Below are positions 24,446-33,696 of a DNA stretch of 64,000 nucleotides, piece after piece. Position numbers and translations under genes: made by a program. The DNA is from an uncultured Christensenellaceae bacterium (lineage in GTDB: Bacteria; Bacillota; Clostridia; Christensenellales; CAG-314). Each line of letters starts with the position of its first letter. Positions within the stretch are counted from its first letter, which is position 1. The notes beneath the pieces were generated by a model. That model ran no database searches. It saw only the letters and a program-made list of their open reading frames with translations, and had not been told where the DNA came from. The DNA is taken from NCBI GenBank assembly GCA_910585195.1, contig CAJUCX010000002.1, forward strand, positions 1-64,000, in the 5' to 3' direction.

Positions 24446-25027
24446 ATGACGAAAATATCGTCAATATTAAATGAAAAGATGTGGACTCAGGCAGATAAAA
24501 TAAAAGCGGAAAGAATTTCGCCCAACGACTTTGTTGCACTTATAGAAATCACAAAGGGCAGCAACAATAAATACGAGTTGGACAAAGAAACGGGCTATAT
24601 CATTTTGGATAGAATTTTGTATACTGCTACGCATTATCCGGCAAATTACGGATTGATACCGCGCACGCTGTGTGAAGACGGCGACCATCTCGACGTTTTG
24701 GTTTTAAGTTCCGAGCCTATTATGACAAATGCTTTGGTGCGTTGTTATCCCATAGGTATGATTAGTATGGTCGATCAGGAAAAATCCGACAACAAAATAA
24801 TTGCCATTCCGTTTAGAGACCCTGCCTATCAAACGTATAAAGACATCAACCAAATGCCGAAACATATCTTTGACGAGATGAAGCATTTTTTTCAGGTTTA
24901 TAAAAATCTTGAAGGAAAAATAACAACCGTTGATAAAATCAGCGGACCGGATGAGGCAAAAAGGACTATAAAGCGTTGTATGAAATTATTTGAAGAAGTC
25001 AACGGTGCCCAGCCGAAAAATCTGTAA
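24446..25027 (+). CDS. ppa: Inorganic pyrophosphatase, family I
   Basis: Hydrolyses pyrophosphate to phosphate, cytosolic, 193 residues. Family I marks: KYELDKETG with the active-site Lys/Glu, the YPANYGLIP block, CEDGDHLDVLVL (metal-binding Asp at about 78, 80, 83; His replaces the usual Pro), and DKIIAIPFRDP. Many relatives use family II enzymes instead. The ATG at 24446 is preferred; an in-frame TTG at 24425 would lie inside the hairpin. Confidence 0.93.
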   Translation: MTKISSILNEKMWTQADKIKAERISPNDFVALIEITKGSNNKYELDKETGYIILDRILYTATHYPANYGLIPRTLCEDGDHLDVLVLSSEPIMTNALVRCYPIGMISMVDQEKSDNKIIAIPFRDPAYQTYKDINQMPKHIFDEMKHFFQVYKNLEGKITTVDKISGPDEAKRTIKRCMKLFEEVNGAQPKNL

Positions 25028-25031
25028 AAGT

Positions 25032-25060
25032 AAAAGTTCCTTTACCGAGGGACTTTTTTT
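25032..25060 (+). terminator. Terminator after ppa
   Basis: AAAGTTCC...GGGACTTT stem (one G-T pair) followed by a T run. Confidence 0.8.
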
Positions 25061-25096
25061 AAGATAAAATTTTTTGATACGGAGAACTATTGCTTA

Positions 25097-26293
25097 ATGA
25101 AAATTGCCGTAATCGGCGGCGGAACTGCAGGTCTTATGGCTGCTGTAATCGCGTCGGAAAAACATAACGTTACGTTGTATGAAAGACAGGGGAGAGTAGG
25201 CAAGAAACTGTATGCCAGCGGAAACGGAAAGTGCAACCTGACAAACACGGCTTTAACGCGCGAAAATCTTGCTGCAAACGACGGTTTTTACAATTGTCGC
25301 GAAGCAAAAGATATAGTATCTAGGTTCGATTATAACGACCTAATGCAATTTTGTTTGACTTTGGGCATAGAGACCGTTGCAGACTCTCAAGGCAGAGTTT
25401 ATCCTAGGTCGGAAAACAGCGGCAGCGTGCTTGACGCTTTAAGGCTAAAATGTGCAAAAAACAACGTTAAAATTTCTACGGAAACAATAATTATGAAGAT
25501 TGAACGCCGCGCCAAAGACTTCAAAATCTGGTTCGGCGACGGTCAATTCTGCTTTTACGACAAAGTTATTTTTTGCGTCGGCAGTGATATTCAGATACGC
25601 AATTTTACTGCGTACGACTTGCTTCGCGATTTCAAACTTGCAATAACCAAAACGCAAACTTCTTTGACGCCCATAAAAACAAAAAAAGTTTGGCTGCCTC
25701 TAAACGGCACTAAAGTAAAATGCGGCGTTACCTTAAAAGAAAATGGAAAAAGCGTGCTTATGGAATACGGCGAAGTGCTGTTTCGCGATTACGGCTTGTC
25801 GGGCATAGTAATATTTAATATGTCGTCATATATCGCAAGAAATATAGTAAAAGGAATTTCTTGTGACTATAAACTGTCGTTGGATTTATATCCGGAGTTG
25901 TCTCAGGTTCAACTTACGCAAAAACTCGTCGATAGGCTTGCGTTGTTGGGCGGAGAGACAAAAACTTTTTTTGTGGGTATGTTGAGTAACAAACTTGCGG
26001 AAGCGATAATAACAATAAATAAATTTGCAGGCAAACTCAACAAAAACGATATGACAAACCTTGCTTTTTGTCTTAAAAATATAGAGTTCGAAGTATTGGA
26101 ACTTTGCGGTACGGACAAAGGGCAGGTTATGGCAGGAGGCATAGATTTTGCCGAGATGGACGAAAACTTGCAGTCGAAAAGAGTTGAAGGACTGTACTTT
26201 GCGGGCGAATGTATCAATGCTGACGGTATTTGCGGCGGTTTTAATATACATTTTGCACTGGCAAGCGGTTTTGTCGCAGGTAAAAGCGTATGA
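25097..26293 (+). CDS. HI0933/YhiN-type FAD-dependent oxidoreductase
   Basis: Flavoprotein of 398 residues, predicted cytosolic. N-terminal Rossmann FAD site IAVIGGGTAGLMAA, then the family block GRVGKKLYASGNGKCNLTN, GRVYPRSENSGSVLDAL, and a C-terminal FAD-contact region GLYFAGECINADGICGGFNIHFALASGFVAGKS. Members include BaiN-like proteins; the physiological substrate is not established for most. The C-terminus overlaps the next flavoprotein by ATGA, so the two are co-translated. Confidence 0.9.
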   Translation: MKIAVIGGGTAGLMAAVIASEKHNVTLYERQGRVGKKLYASGNGKCNLTNTALTRENLAANDGFYNCREAKDIVSRFDYNDLMQFCLTLGIETVADSQGRVYPRSENSGSVLDALRLKCAKNNVKISTETIIMKIERRAKDFKIWFGDGQFCFYDKVIFCVGSDIQIRNFTAYDLLRDFKLAITKTQTSLTPIKTKKVWLPLNGTKVKCGVTLKENGKSVLMEYGEVLFRDYGLSGIVIFNMSSYIARNIVKGISCDYKLSLDLYPELSQVQLTQKLVDRLALLGGETKTFFVGMLSNKLAEAIITINKFAGKLNKNDMTNLAFCLKNIEFEVLELCGTDKGQVMAGGIDFAEMDENLQSKRVEGLYFAGECINADGICGGFNIHFALASGFVAGKSV

Positions 26294-27873
26294 AGTTTAA
26301 GACCAAAGATATTTATGTAAGTATAGATGCTTTTCATAAAGGAAATTTCAAAAAATTAGTTGCCGATTTTGTCGGCGTCGACGTTGAAAAAATAGACGCC
26401 GTTTCAATATACAAAAAATCTGTGGACGCACGCAGAAAAAACAACGTCAGGTACGTTGTTTCTTTTGTTTTCGACGCAAAATGCAATTTGCAAAATAACG
26501 ACAAGGTTTTACCTGTAAAAGAAAAAACCGACTTTTTTGAACTTGTAAAATCTGTACAGAGCGATAAAAAAATAATGATAGTAGGCAGTGGTTGTGCAGG
26601 ACTGTTTTGCGCATTGTATCTTGCAAAATGCGGCTTAAACCCTATTTTGATAGAGCAGGGCAAGCCTGTTGCGGAGCGCCAAAAAGACGTAGACGACCTG
26701 TGGCAAAACGGCAACCTCAATTTGCAAAGCAACGTTCAATTCGGTTTGGGCGGTGCGGGGACATTTTCCGACGGTAAACTTACTACGTCTGCTCACAACG
26801 AGTACGTTGATACAATATTTTTGCAGTTGGCAAAATACGGCGCGCCCGAAGAAATTTTGTATGAAGCAATGCCGCATATCGGTACGGACAACTTAAAAAC
26901 CGTTGTGAGCAATATTGCAAAGGAGATAGAAGCTTGCGGCGGAAAGATTTTGTATAATACAAAACTTATCGACATAAAAATATCTGACGGTGTCATGTCG
27001 TCGGCGGTAGTGCAATGCGGTATCAGTTCGACGGAAATTGCGGTAGATTATCTTATATTGGCAATAGGGCACAGCGCAAGAGATACGTTTGAAATGTTGC
27101 TTAAAAGGGGTATGAATATTATTCAAAAACCTTTTTCCGTAGGTGTAAGGATAGAGCATAAAAGAGAAATGATAAACTCTGCTCAATACGGCAAAGACTA
27201 CGACAAGCGGTTGCCTGCCGCTACATACAAAATGTCGGCACACTTGCCCGACGGTCGCTCGGTATATACTTTTTGTATGTGTCCGGGTGGTGAAGTTGTG
27301 CTGAGTTGCAGTGAAAAAAATTCAATAGTTACAAACGGAATGAGCCGTTTTGCCAGAGATGAAGAAAATTCAAACAGCGCCGTTTTGGTGGGGGTTACTC
27401 CGCAGGATTTTTCGTCGGATGCGCCTCTTGCCGGTGTGGAATTTCAGCGTAAAATAGAAAGAGCTGCATATGAAATTTCCGGAAAATACAGCGCGCCTGC
27501 GCAAAATGTAAAGGACTTTATGCAAGGGAGAAAATCTTCAAATTTTTACGATGTAAAACCTTCCATAAAACCATGCGCAACGCCTGCCGACCTGACAAAA
27601 TGTCTGCCTGATTTTGTAATAAAATCCATAAAATCCGCATTGCCGATATTCGGCAAAAGCATATGCGGTTTTGACAAAGAAGGAGTTTTGGTGGGCGTTG
27701 AAACTCGCTCGTCGTCTCCCGTAAAACTTGTCAGAGACGAAAATTTTGCTTCAAATATAGTCAATATATTTCCTTGCGGAGAAGGCAGCGGATATGCCGG
27801 CGGAATTGTTACCGCGGCGGTTGACGGCTTGAAATGTGCTATAAAAATTGCTGATAATATAAAAAATGCTTAA
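26290..27873 (+). CDS. FAD-dependent dehydrogenase (COG2509-like)
   Basis: 527 residues. An N-terminal domain of about 90 residues (VDARRKNNVRYVVSFVF) precedes the Rossmann FAD site MIVGSGCAGLFCALYLAKCG (about 96-115). The body contains ERQKDVDDLWQNG, VQFGLGGAGTFSDGKLTTS, a CPGG block in YTFCMCPGGEVVLS, and a C-terminal GVETRSSSPVKL...PCGEGSGYAGGIVTAAVDG. This fits the uncharacterised FAD-dependent dehydrogenases widespread in Clostridia. Coupled to the preceding flavoprotein; a terminator follows. Substrate unknown. Confidence 0.9.
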   Translation: MKFKTKDIYVSIDAFHKGNFKKLVADFVGVDVEKIDAVSIYKKSVDARRKNNVRYVVSFVFDAKCNLQNNDKVLPVKEKTDFFELVKSVQSDKKIMIVGSGCAGLFCALYLAKCGLNPILIEQGKPVAERQKDVDDLWQNGNLNLQSNVQFGLGGAGTFSDGKLTTSAHNEYVDTIFLQLAKYGAPEEILYEAMPHIGTDNLKTVVSNIAKEIEACGGKILYNTKLIDIKISDGVMSSAVVQCGISSTEIAVDYLILAIGHSARDTFEMLLKRGMNIIQKPFSVGVRIEHKREMINSAQYGKDYDKRLPAATYKMSAHLPDGRSVYTFCMCPGGEVVLSCSEKNSIVTNGMSRFARDEENSNSAVLVGVTPQDFSSDAPLAGVEFQRKIERAAYEISGKYSAPAQNVKDFMQGRKSSNFYDVKPSIKPCATPADLTKCLPDFVIKSIKSALPIFGKSICGFDKEGVLVGVETRSSSPVKLVRDENFASNIVNIFPCGEGSGYAGGIVTAAVDGLKCAIKIADNIKNA

Positions 27874-27918
27874 AATTTAATATATTATTACAAACATAGT
27901 AGATTAAATACAAATAAA

Positions 27919-27941
27919 AGCACCGAAAATTCGGTGTTTTA
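27919..27941 (+). terminator. Terminator between the flavoprotein pair and the glycerophosphodiesterase
   Basis: CACCGAA / TTCGGTG stem with a 2-base loop, then TTTT; A-rich on the left, so it may act in both directions. Confidence 0.85.
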
Positions 27942-28673
27942 ATTACGTTCAGGTAAAAATCCTTCAAAAATAATATTGTCGCAAAAATCCTTAAATTTAT
28001 CTGCATCTTCTTGCGACTCTACGGTCCAAAAAAGAATCGGTAATTTGTTTTTAAGCTTCTTTACTTTCTTAAAGGTAGTGCCGGCGTGGCATTCGTAAGA
28101 AACGAAATCTGCTTTTGTATAGTGCAAGAAAGTTAAGTTTTTAAGTAAGATTTTTTTCCATTTTGCCAAAGGCACTCCTTCAAAAAAAGACGATAATTGA
28201 CCTGTCGTAAAGTCTGTGTTTTTCTTAAACCATTTTACTATAAAAGGGTTGAAAGACTGTACGGCAAATTGACCGTGATAATTTTCCAAAGCGTCTTTTA
28301 TTTTTTCTTCGGCAATGCCGATATGCTTGTGGTCTTTTACTTCTATCAACAAAGGGACTTTTCCGTTTATATGTCTTAAAAATTCATTGAACAAAGGTAT
28401 CTTTTCTTCACTGTTGCGGAGCGTAAGTTCAAAAATTTCGTTAAAGTTTTTTTCGCGTATGTCGCCCGTTGCGTCAGTCATTCTGTCAAGCAAATCATCG
28501 TGAAATACGACGAGTTCTCCGTCCTTTGTCATTTGCACGTCCATTTCTATAGCGTATCCGCATTGCATTGCTTTTTCAAATGCCGCAAGAGAATTTTCCG
28601 GCGTTACGTCATCGTGCAGTCCGCGGTGCGCTATCGGTTGCTTTACCAACCAAGAATCAAAAATATTTTCCAT
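27939..28673 (-). CDS. Glycerophosphodiester phosphodiesterase
   Basis: Cleaves glycerophosphodiesters to glycerol-3-phosphate. The 244 residues form a TIM-barrel GDPD: PIAHRGLHDDVTPENSLAAF (catalytic His/Arg about 15-17 and Glu), EMDVQMTKDGELVVFHDDLLDRMT (metal ligands and second His), LLIEVKDH, FNPFIVKWFKK and the C-terminal FWTVESQEDADKF. There is no signal peptide, so it acts inside the cell. CGGAG/AAGGAG lies before the ATG. Monocistronic. Confidence 0.93.
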   Translation of the reverse strand: MENIFDSWLVKQPIAHRGLHDDVTPENSLAAFEKAMQCGYAIEMDVQMTKDGELVVFHDDLLDRMTDATGDIREKNFNEIFELTLRNSEEKIPLFNEFLRHINGKVPLLIEVKDHKHIGIAEEKIKDALENYHGQFAVQSFNPFIVKWFKKNTDFTTGQLSSFFEGVPLAKWKKILLKNLTFLHYTKADFVSYECHAGTTFKKVKKLKNKLPILFWTVESQEDADKFKDFCDNIIFEGFLPERN

Positions 28674-28691
28674 ATCGCTCCTTATTATTAC

Positions 28692-28720
28692 AATATATCA
28701 CTTTTGACTTTTATTTTCAA
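28692..28720 (-). promoter_or_regulatory. Promoter of the glycerophosphodiesterase gene
   Basis: On the minus strand TTGAAA (28715-28720), 17-bp spacer, TATATT (28692-28697). The remaining DNA up to the lepA promoter (28721-28926) is AT-rich and shows nothing else I can support. Confidence 0.65.
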
Positions 28721-28926
28721 GAGTATTGCAAGTTTGAAAAATTGTTTCAGACTATTTTATCGTCAAATAAAAACCGACGTAAACAAAATCGTTATAAATA
28801 TTATTTTCGCAATTCATATAAAGATTCTTATAAAACGAAGTTACTCTTGCTTTGGGTTTGGTGGTTGCGTTCTTCTTTATATTGCAGTACTTAACAAAAA
28901 TGTAAATCGTTGAAAACTCAATTTTG

Positions 28927-28955
28927 TTGCCAAATGGCGATTATTAAGTTAAAAT
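28927..28955 (+). promoter_or_regulatory. Promoter of lepA-hemW
   Basis: TTGCCA (28927-28932), 17-bp spacer, TAAAAT (28950-28955), 18 bases before the lepA ATG. Confidence 0.75.
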
Positions 28956-28972
28956 TTATTTTGGAGAAGATT

Positions 28973-30778
28973 ATGGCACAAAAATCTGAAAATATAAGAA
29001 ATTTTTGTATTATCGCGCATATAGACCACGGTAAAAGCACTTTGGCAGACAGGCTGATTGAAGTTACCGGTTCCGTTGCAAAGAGAGATATGGAAGCGCG
29101 AATTTTGGACTCTATGGATTTAGAGCGCGAACGCGGCATAACTATTAAACTTACGCCGGTAAGAATGAAGTTTCAGCACGAAGGGGAAGAATATACGTTA
29201 AACCTTATAGATACGCCGGGACACGTCGACTTTACTTATGAGGTCTCGCGTTCTCTAGCGGCTTGCGAGGGCGCCGTTTTGGTTGTCGACGCGTCGCAGG
29301 GCATAGAGGCGCAAACTTTGGCAAACGTATATCTTGCGTTGGAAAACAACTTGGAAATTTTGCCTGTAATAAACAAAATAGATTTGCCGTCCGCTCGTCC
29401 CGACGAGATAAAAAAGGAAATCGAGGACGTTATAGGGCTTGATGCGGAAAATGCTCCGCTTATTTCTGCAAAAGAAGGCAGAAACATTCAGGATGTGTTG
29501 GTTGACATAGTCAAAAACGTTCCGCCGCCTTCGGGAGACGCAAACGCTCCGCTAAAAGCGCTGATATTCGACTGCTCTTACGACAATTACAAGGGCGTAA
29601 TAATTTTGGTAAGAATTGTCGACGGAGAAGTAAAAGTCGGCACTAAGATAAAAATGTTTCAAACGCCGAATACCTTTGACGTTACGGAAGTCGGCGTGTT
29701 TACGCCGAATATGCGCCAAACGGAAAAGCTGTCTGCCGGCGACGTCGGCTATGTTTGTGCAAGCATAAAGACGGTAAAAGACACCAGAGTAGGCGACACA
29801 GTTACCGATGCGGAAAACCCCGCAAAAGAGCCACTGCCGGGGTATAAAAAAATATTGCCTATGGTCTATTGCGGAATTTTCCCTGCGGACGGAGCAAAAT
29901 ACAATGACCTGAAAGACGCGTTGGAAAAATTGCAGTTAAATGACGCTTCTCTTACTTACGAGCCTGACACCAGCGTTGCGTTGGGGTTTGGTTTCCGTTG
30001 CGGATTTTTGGGCTTGCTTCATATGGAAATTATTCAGGAACGGTTGGAGAGGGAGTTCGACCTTGATTTGGTTACTACGGCGCCGACTGTTTCTTACAAC
30101 GTATATATGACAAACGGCGATATGGTAGAAATCGACAACCCGACAAAACTGCCGCCTGCATCCAATATTCAAAGGATAGAAGAGCCTATCGTAAATGCCT
30201 TTATTTACACTCCGCCTGAGTATGTCGGTCCTATTATGGATTTGTGTCAGGAAAAACGCGGTACTTTTACGGATATGGTTTATCTTGACCCTAAACGCGT
30301 AAAGTTGCATTATGAAATGCCGCTTAATGAAATTATTTACGACTTTTTCGATACCTTGAAGTCGCGCACCAGGGGTTATGCAAGTTTCGATTATGAAATA
30401 ATAGGTTACCGTCAGTCTAAACTTGTTAAGCTCGACATTTTGCTTAACGGCGAAGTTTGCGACGCGTTAAGCATAATCGTGCATGAAGACAAGGCTTATG
30501 CAAGGGGCAGGGGTATTGCGGAAAAATTGAAAGACGCTATACCAAGACAGATGTTTGAAATACCTATTCAGGCGGCAATAGGCAATAAAGTCATTGCGAG
30601 AGAAACGGTAAAAGCAATGCGTAAAGACGTTTTGGCAAAATGTTACGGCGGCGACATCACCCGTAAGAAAAAACTTTTGGAAAAACAAAAAGAAGGCAAA
30701 AAGCGTATGCGTCAAGTCGGCTCTGTGCAAGTGCCTAGCGAAGCGTTTATGTCTATACTCAAAATCGATGACAAATAA
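28973..30778 (+). CDS. lepA: Elongation factor 4 (LepA)
   Basis: Ribosome-bound translational GTPase, 601 residues. G1 [10 protein letters not shown]2 region RGITIKL, G3 DTPGHVDF, G4 NKIDLP, and the LepA-specific C-terminal domain with [41 protein letters not shown]. The ATG at 28973 has GGAGAAG in front; the frame is open further upstream (from 28910) but lacks a ribosome site and would swallow the promoter. Followed by hemW with an 11-base overlap, as in Bacillus. Confidence 0.98.
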   Translation: MAQKSENIRNFCIIAHIDHGKSTLADRLIEVTGSVAKRDMEARILDSMDLERERGITIKLTPVRMKFQHEGEEYTLNLIDTPGHVDFTYEVSRSLAACEGAVLVVDASQGIEAQTLANVYLALENNLEILPVINKIDLPSARPDEIKKEIEDVIGLDAENAPLISAKEGRNIQDVLVDIVKNVPPPSGDANAPLKALIFDCSYDNYKGVIILVRIVDGEVKVGTKIKMFQTPNTFDVTEVGVFTPNMRQTEKLSAGDVGYVCASIKTVKDTRVGDTVTDAENPAKEPLPGYKKILPMVYCGIFPADGAKYNDLKDALEKLQLNDASLTYEPDTSVALGFGFRCGFLGLLHMEIIQERLEREFDLDLVTTAPTVSYNVYMTNGDMVEIDNPTKLPPASNIQRIEEPIVNAFIYTPPEYVGPIMDLCQEKRGTFTDMVYLDPKRVKLHYEMPLNEIIYDFFDTLKSRTRGYASFDYEIIGYRQSKLVKLDILLNGEVCDALSIIVHEDKAYARGRGIAEKLKDAIPRQMFEIPIQAAIGNKVIARETVKAMRKDVLAKCYGGDITRKKKLLEKQKEGKKRMRQVGSVQVPSEAFMSILKIDDK

Positions 30779-31907
30779 TTGCGGACTGTATGTGCATATT
30801 CCGTTTTGTCTTTCTAAATGCGTTTACTGCGATTTTCTTTCCTTTGCAAACAGGCAGGATAAATTTGAAGAATATGTCAACGCTCTTGAAATTCAGGCGA
30901 AATTTTATGCAGACAAAACAAAAAATAAGGTTTTTGACACCGTATATTTCGGCGGCGGAACGCCAAGCGTTCTGCCTGCTTTTCTTATAGAGAAAATCAT
31001 TCGCGCAGTAAACGAAAATTTTTATATTTTGCCAAATGCCGAGCGTACTATAGAAGTCAACCCCGCGACGGTTGACAAAGACAAGGCAAACAGACTTAAA
31101 GATTTGGGCTTTAACCGCGTAAGTATAGGTATGCAGAGCAACGACGATTGTCTGCTTAAATTTTTGGGCAGAGCGCATAATGCGCGGCAATTCGAAGAAA
31201 CGGTGAAAATTTTGCAAAATGCAGGTTTCAATAATATAAATGCCGATTTTATAATGGGATTGCCGACTCAGACTAAACAAACAGTAACAGATACGGTAAA
31301 ATATCTTGACGATTTGGGCGTAAATCATATAAGTGCGTATTCTCTTATATTAGAAAGGGGTACGCCACTGTCTAAAATGGTGTCAAACGGCAAAGTTAAG
31401 TTGCCTGACGACGATTTTGTAGTGTGCCTTTACGACGCGTTCGTTGCCGAGGCGGAAAAACACGGCTTTTTGCGCTATGAAGTGTCCAACTTTGCGAAAA
31501 TTGGCAAAGAGTCCCGACACAACGTAAACTGTTGGAAATATCGTGAATATTTGGGCTTAGGCGTAGGCGCACAGTCTTATATGTTCGGCAAGCGTTTTAC
31601 GGCAATAAGAAATTTAGACAAATTTATTCAAAAAACAAACGACGGTAAGTCCGTTGTGTCGTCAAGCAAAATACTTTCCGCTCATGAAAGAATTTTTGAA
31701 TATATTATGTTGGGTTTGCGTTTGGAAGATGGTATCAATGTGTCGGATTTTAACAATGAGTTTGACGTGGACTTTTTGACTGTGTACGGCAATATAATAG
31801 AAAGACTGCAAAAACAAAATCTTGTGTCTTTTGACGGAACACGCTTAAAAGTAAATAAAGACAAATTTTATATACTCAATTCCATAATCACCGAATTTAT
31901 TATTTAA
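30768..31907 (+). CDS. hemW: HemW-like radical SAM protein
   Basis: Radical-SAM heme chaperone family (formerly called coproporphyrinogen III oxidase-like), 379 residues. The SAM cluster motif is [10 protein letters not shown] near residue 13-22; then [33 protein letters not shown], a family C-terminus with [26 protein letters not shown]. The 379-residue length is standard. Start overlaps the end of lepA. Confidence 0.93.
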   Translation: MTNNCGLYVHIPFCLSKCVYCDFLSFANRQDKFEEYVNALEIQAKFYADKTKNKVFDTVYFGGGTPSVLPAFLIEKIIRAVNENFYILPNAERTIEVNPATVDKDKANRLKDLGFNRVSIGMQSNDDCLLKFLGRAHNARQFEETVKILQNAGFNNINADFIMGLPTQTKQTVTDTVKYLDDLGVNHISAYSLILERGTPLSKMVSNGKVKLPDDDFVVCLYDAFVAEAEKHGFLRYEVSNFAKIGKESRHNVNCWKYREYLGLGVGAQSYMFGKRFTAIRNLDKFIQKTNDGKSVVSSSKILSAHERIFEYIMLGLRLEDGINVSDFNNEFDVDFLTVYGNIIERLQKQNLVSFDGTRLKVNKDKFYILNSIITEFII

Positions 31908-31938
31908 GAATTTTATTTGAAAAAGTTGGCAACAATAA

Positions 31939-31967
31939 TTGACAAGTGATAAATTTGGTGTTAAATT
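31939..31967 (+). promoter_or_regulatory. Promoter of hrcA-grpE-dnaK-dnaJ
   Basis: TTGACA (31939-31944), 17-bp spacer, TAAATT (31962-31967), followed at once by the CIRCE element. Confidence 0.85.
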
Positions 31968-31978
31968 ATATTCGAAGT

Positions 31979-32010
31979 TTGGCACTCTTTTATTTTGAGT
32001 GCTAGCACTC
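31979..32010. promoter_or_regulatory. CIRCE operator with an extra half-site
   Basis: TTGGCACTC-N9-GAGTGCTAG (31979-32005) is a CIRCE with two deviations from the consensus. The right arm runs on into GCACTC, so 31997-32010 is a perfect 14-bp palindrome GAGTGCTAGCACTC and the site has three half-sites. Target of HrcA, giving autoregulation. Confidence 0.92.
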
Positions 32011-32032
32011 AATAAAACAGGAGGTTGGGAAG

Positions 32033-33058
32033 TTGACTCTTTCAGAACGCAAAAAGAAGATATTATATTCTTTGGTTGATGATTATATCATTACGGCAGA
32101 GCCTGTAAGCAGCAAGAAAATTCAGGAAGAGCATTTGCCCGATTATTCCAGCGCCACAATCCGCAATGAACTTTCCGCGCTTGAAAGTATGGGTTATCTT
32201 GTGCAGCCGCACACTTCGGCAGGGCGCATACCGAGCCAAAAAGCGTTCAGATTTTACGTTGACCAACTTATGGTTACGCCGCTTACTCAGGAAGAAATAA
32301 ACGTCATAGAAGAAAGATTCGGCGACAAAATTTCTTCGATGCAGGAAGTTATGGCAAAAGTGGCTGAGGTGTTGGCGGAAGTTACGCATTACACTTCCGT
32401 TGCGGTGGAGGACGCCGTTGAAAAGGAAACTGTCAAAAAGATAAATCTTGTGCCGCTTTCTCAGGGTAACGCATTGGTGTTGGTGGTTTCCGACAGAAAC
32501 GTTTTTAAGGACAGCATAATAAAGATACCCGACAATCTTTCCGAACGGGATTTGAAAAAGGTAAACGATTGGCTTAACGAATTGTTTACGCCTAAAAAGT
32601 TGGAAGAACTTAAAGAATTAAATCTCGACGAAATTTTGAATGAAGAGTTAAAAGCTCTCAAAGGGCTTTTCGGCGAAGTGCTTGATATATTGAGGGAAGT
32701 GTCAAACAAAAAACAGCAGATAATCACTCAGGGCGCCGCGCAGATATTGGACTATCCGGAGTACAGCGACAAAGACAGCGCAAAACAGTTTTTGCAGACG
32801 ATTGAACAAAAACAGAAACTTGCCAGTATGTTTTCCGCAGAAGACGACGGAATGGAACTCAGTATAAAAATAGGTCGTGAAGAAGAAGGGAATCTTCCTG
32901 ACGGTTGTTCGCTAGTAACTGCAAAAATAGGCGTAAATAAAAACAGTTTCGGCAATGTAGGGGTAATAGGTCCCGTAAGAATGGATTATAAAAAGGTAGT
33001 TTCCGTGCTTGACCACATCGGTAAACTTATAGAAAAACTGCTTGGAGAGGAGGATTAA
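32033..33058 (+). CDS. hrcA: Heat-inducible transcription repressor HrcA
   Basis: Represses groESL and its own operon by binding CIRCE; stability depends on GroEL. The 341 residues have an N-terminal winged helix (TLSERKKKILYSLVDDYIITAEPVSSKKI...SSATIRNELSALESMGYLVQPHTSAGRIPS), a central dimerisation region, and the C-terminal VIGPVRMDYKKVVSVLDHIGKL. TTG start with GGAGG nine bases upstream; no ATG fits. First gene of the operon; grpE begins immediately after the stop. Confidence 0.97.
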   Translation: MTLSERKKKILYSLVDDYIITAEPVSSKKIQEEHLPDYSSATIRNELSALESMGYLVQPHTSAGRIPSQKAFRFYVDQLMVTPLTQEEINVIEERFGDKISSMQEVMAKVAEVLAEVTHYTSVAVEDAVEKETVKKINLVPLSQGNALVLVVSDRNVFKDSIIKIPDNLSERDLKKVNDWLNELFTPKKLEELKELNLDEILNEELKALKGLFGEVLDILREVSNKKQQIITQGAAQILDYPEYSDKDSAKQFLQTIEQKQKLASMFSAEDDGMELSIKIGREEEGNLPDGCSLVTAKIGVNKNSFGNVGVIGPVRMDYKKVVSVLDHIGKLIEKLLGEED

Positions 33059-33685
33059 ATGAACGAAAACGACGTAAAATTGTGCGACAGCGAAGACTGC
33101 GACAAAGACTGCGAACATTGCGAAAGCGCAGATAAACGCACAGTCGATATAGAAAAGCTGAATGCGGAAGAACTGCGGGTGTTGTATAAAACGCAAAGCG
33201 AATTAGTCGTTGCTTTGGTAAATGAAAACGAAAGTTTGGTAAAGCAAAACGAAGATTTAACCGCAAAGATAGAAAAAGGCAACAGTTATCTTGACCAGTT
33301 GGCGCATATGAAAAATGACTTTGAAAATTACAAACGCCGCACCAATGCTTCTAAGGATAATGCAAAAGACGAGGGCAAAATGTTTGTTGTAACCAAGGTT
33401 TTGCCTATACTAGACACTTTCGCACGAGCGGAAGAAAACTTGCAGGGCACGATGGAGTTGGAATCTTTCAAAATGATTTACCGTCAGTTTGAAAAGGTTT
33501 TGGGCGAAATCGGGCTGGAAGAAGTTGAAGTTTTGGGTAGAGATTTCGACCCGAATTTGTCTTTTGCAATCACAAAAGAAGACAGAGGGGCGGAAAACGT
33601 AGGCAAAGTTGTTGAAGTTTGGTCAAAAGGTTATAGATATAAAGATAAAATAGTCAAATATTCACAAGTAATAGTAGGATGTTAG
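33059..33685 (+). CDS. grpE: Nucleotide exchange factor GrpE
   Basis: Releases ADP from DnaK. 208 residues: an acidic, Cys-containing N-terminus ([17 protein letters not shown]), a long coiled coil, then the GrpE core [38 protein letters not shown] and the beta domain [13 protein letters not shown]...[13 protein letters not shown]. Overlap with dnaK's ribosome site. The five acidic/Cys residues at the N-terminus are unusual but not diagnostic. Confidence 0.96.
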   Translation: MNENDVKLCDSEDCDKDCEHCESADKRTVDIEKLNAEELRVLYKTQSELVVALVNENESLVKQNEDLTAKIEKGNSYLDQLAHMKNDFENYKRRTNASKDNAKDEGKMFVVTKVLPILDTFARAEENLQGTMELESFKMIYRQFEKVLGEIGLEEVEVLGRDFDPNLSFAITKEDRGAENVGKVVEVWSKGYRYKDKIVKYSQVIVGC

Positions 33686-33696
33686 GAGGTAAATAT

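Noticed and set aside
26290..26300. Frameshifted single flavoprotein spanning 25097-27873
   Set aside because: The two flavoproteins each have their own FAD motif and full length, with a normal ATGA overlap.
28910..28972. Earlier start for LepA at 28910
   Set aside because: Would include the promoter and ribosome site in the coding region; LepA proteins start at the [14 protein letters not shown] position.
32461..33000. Minus-strand small frames opposite hrcA and dnaK
   Set aside because: Shadows without ribosome sites in regions of strong sense-strand conservation.
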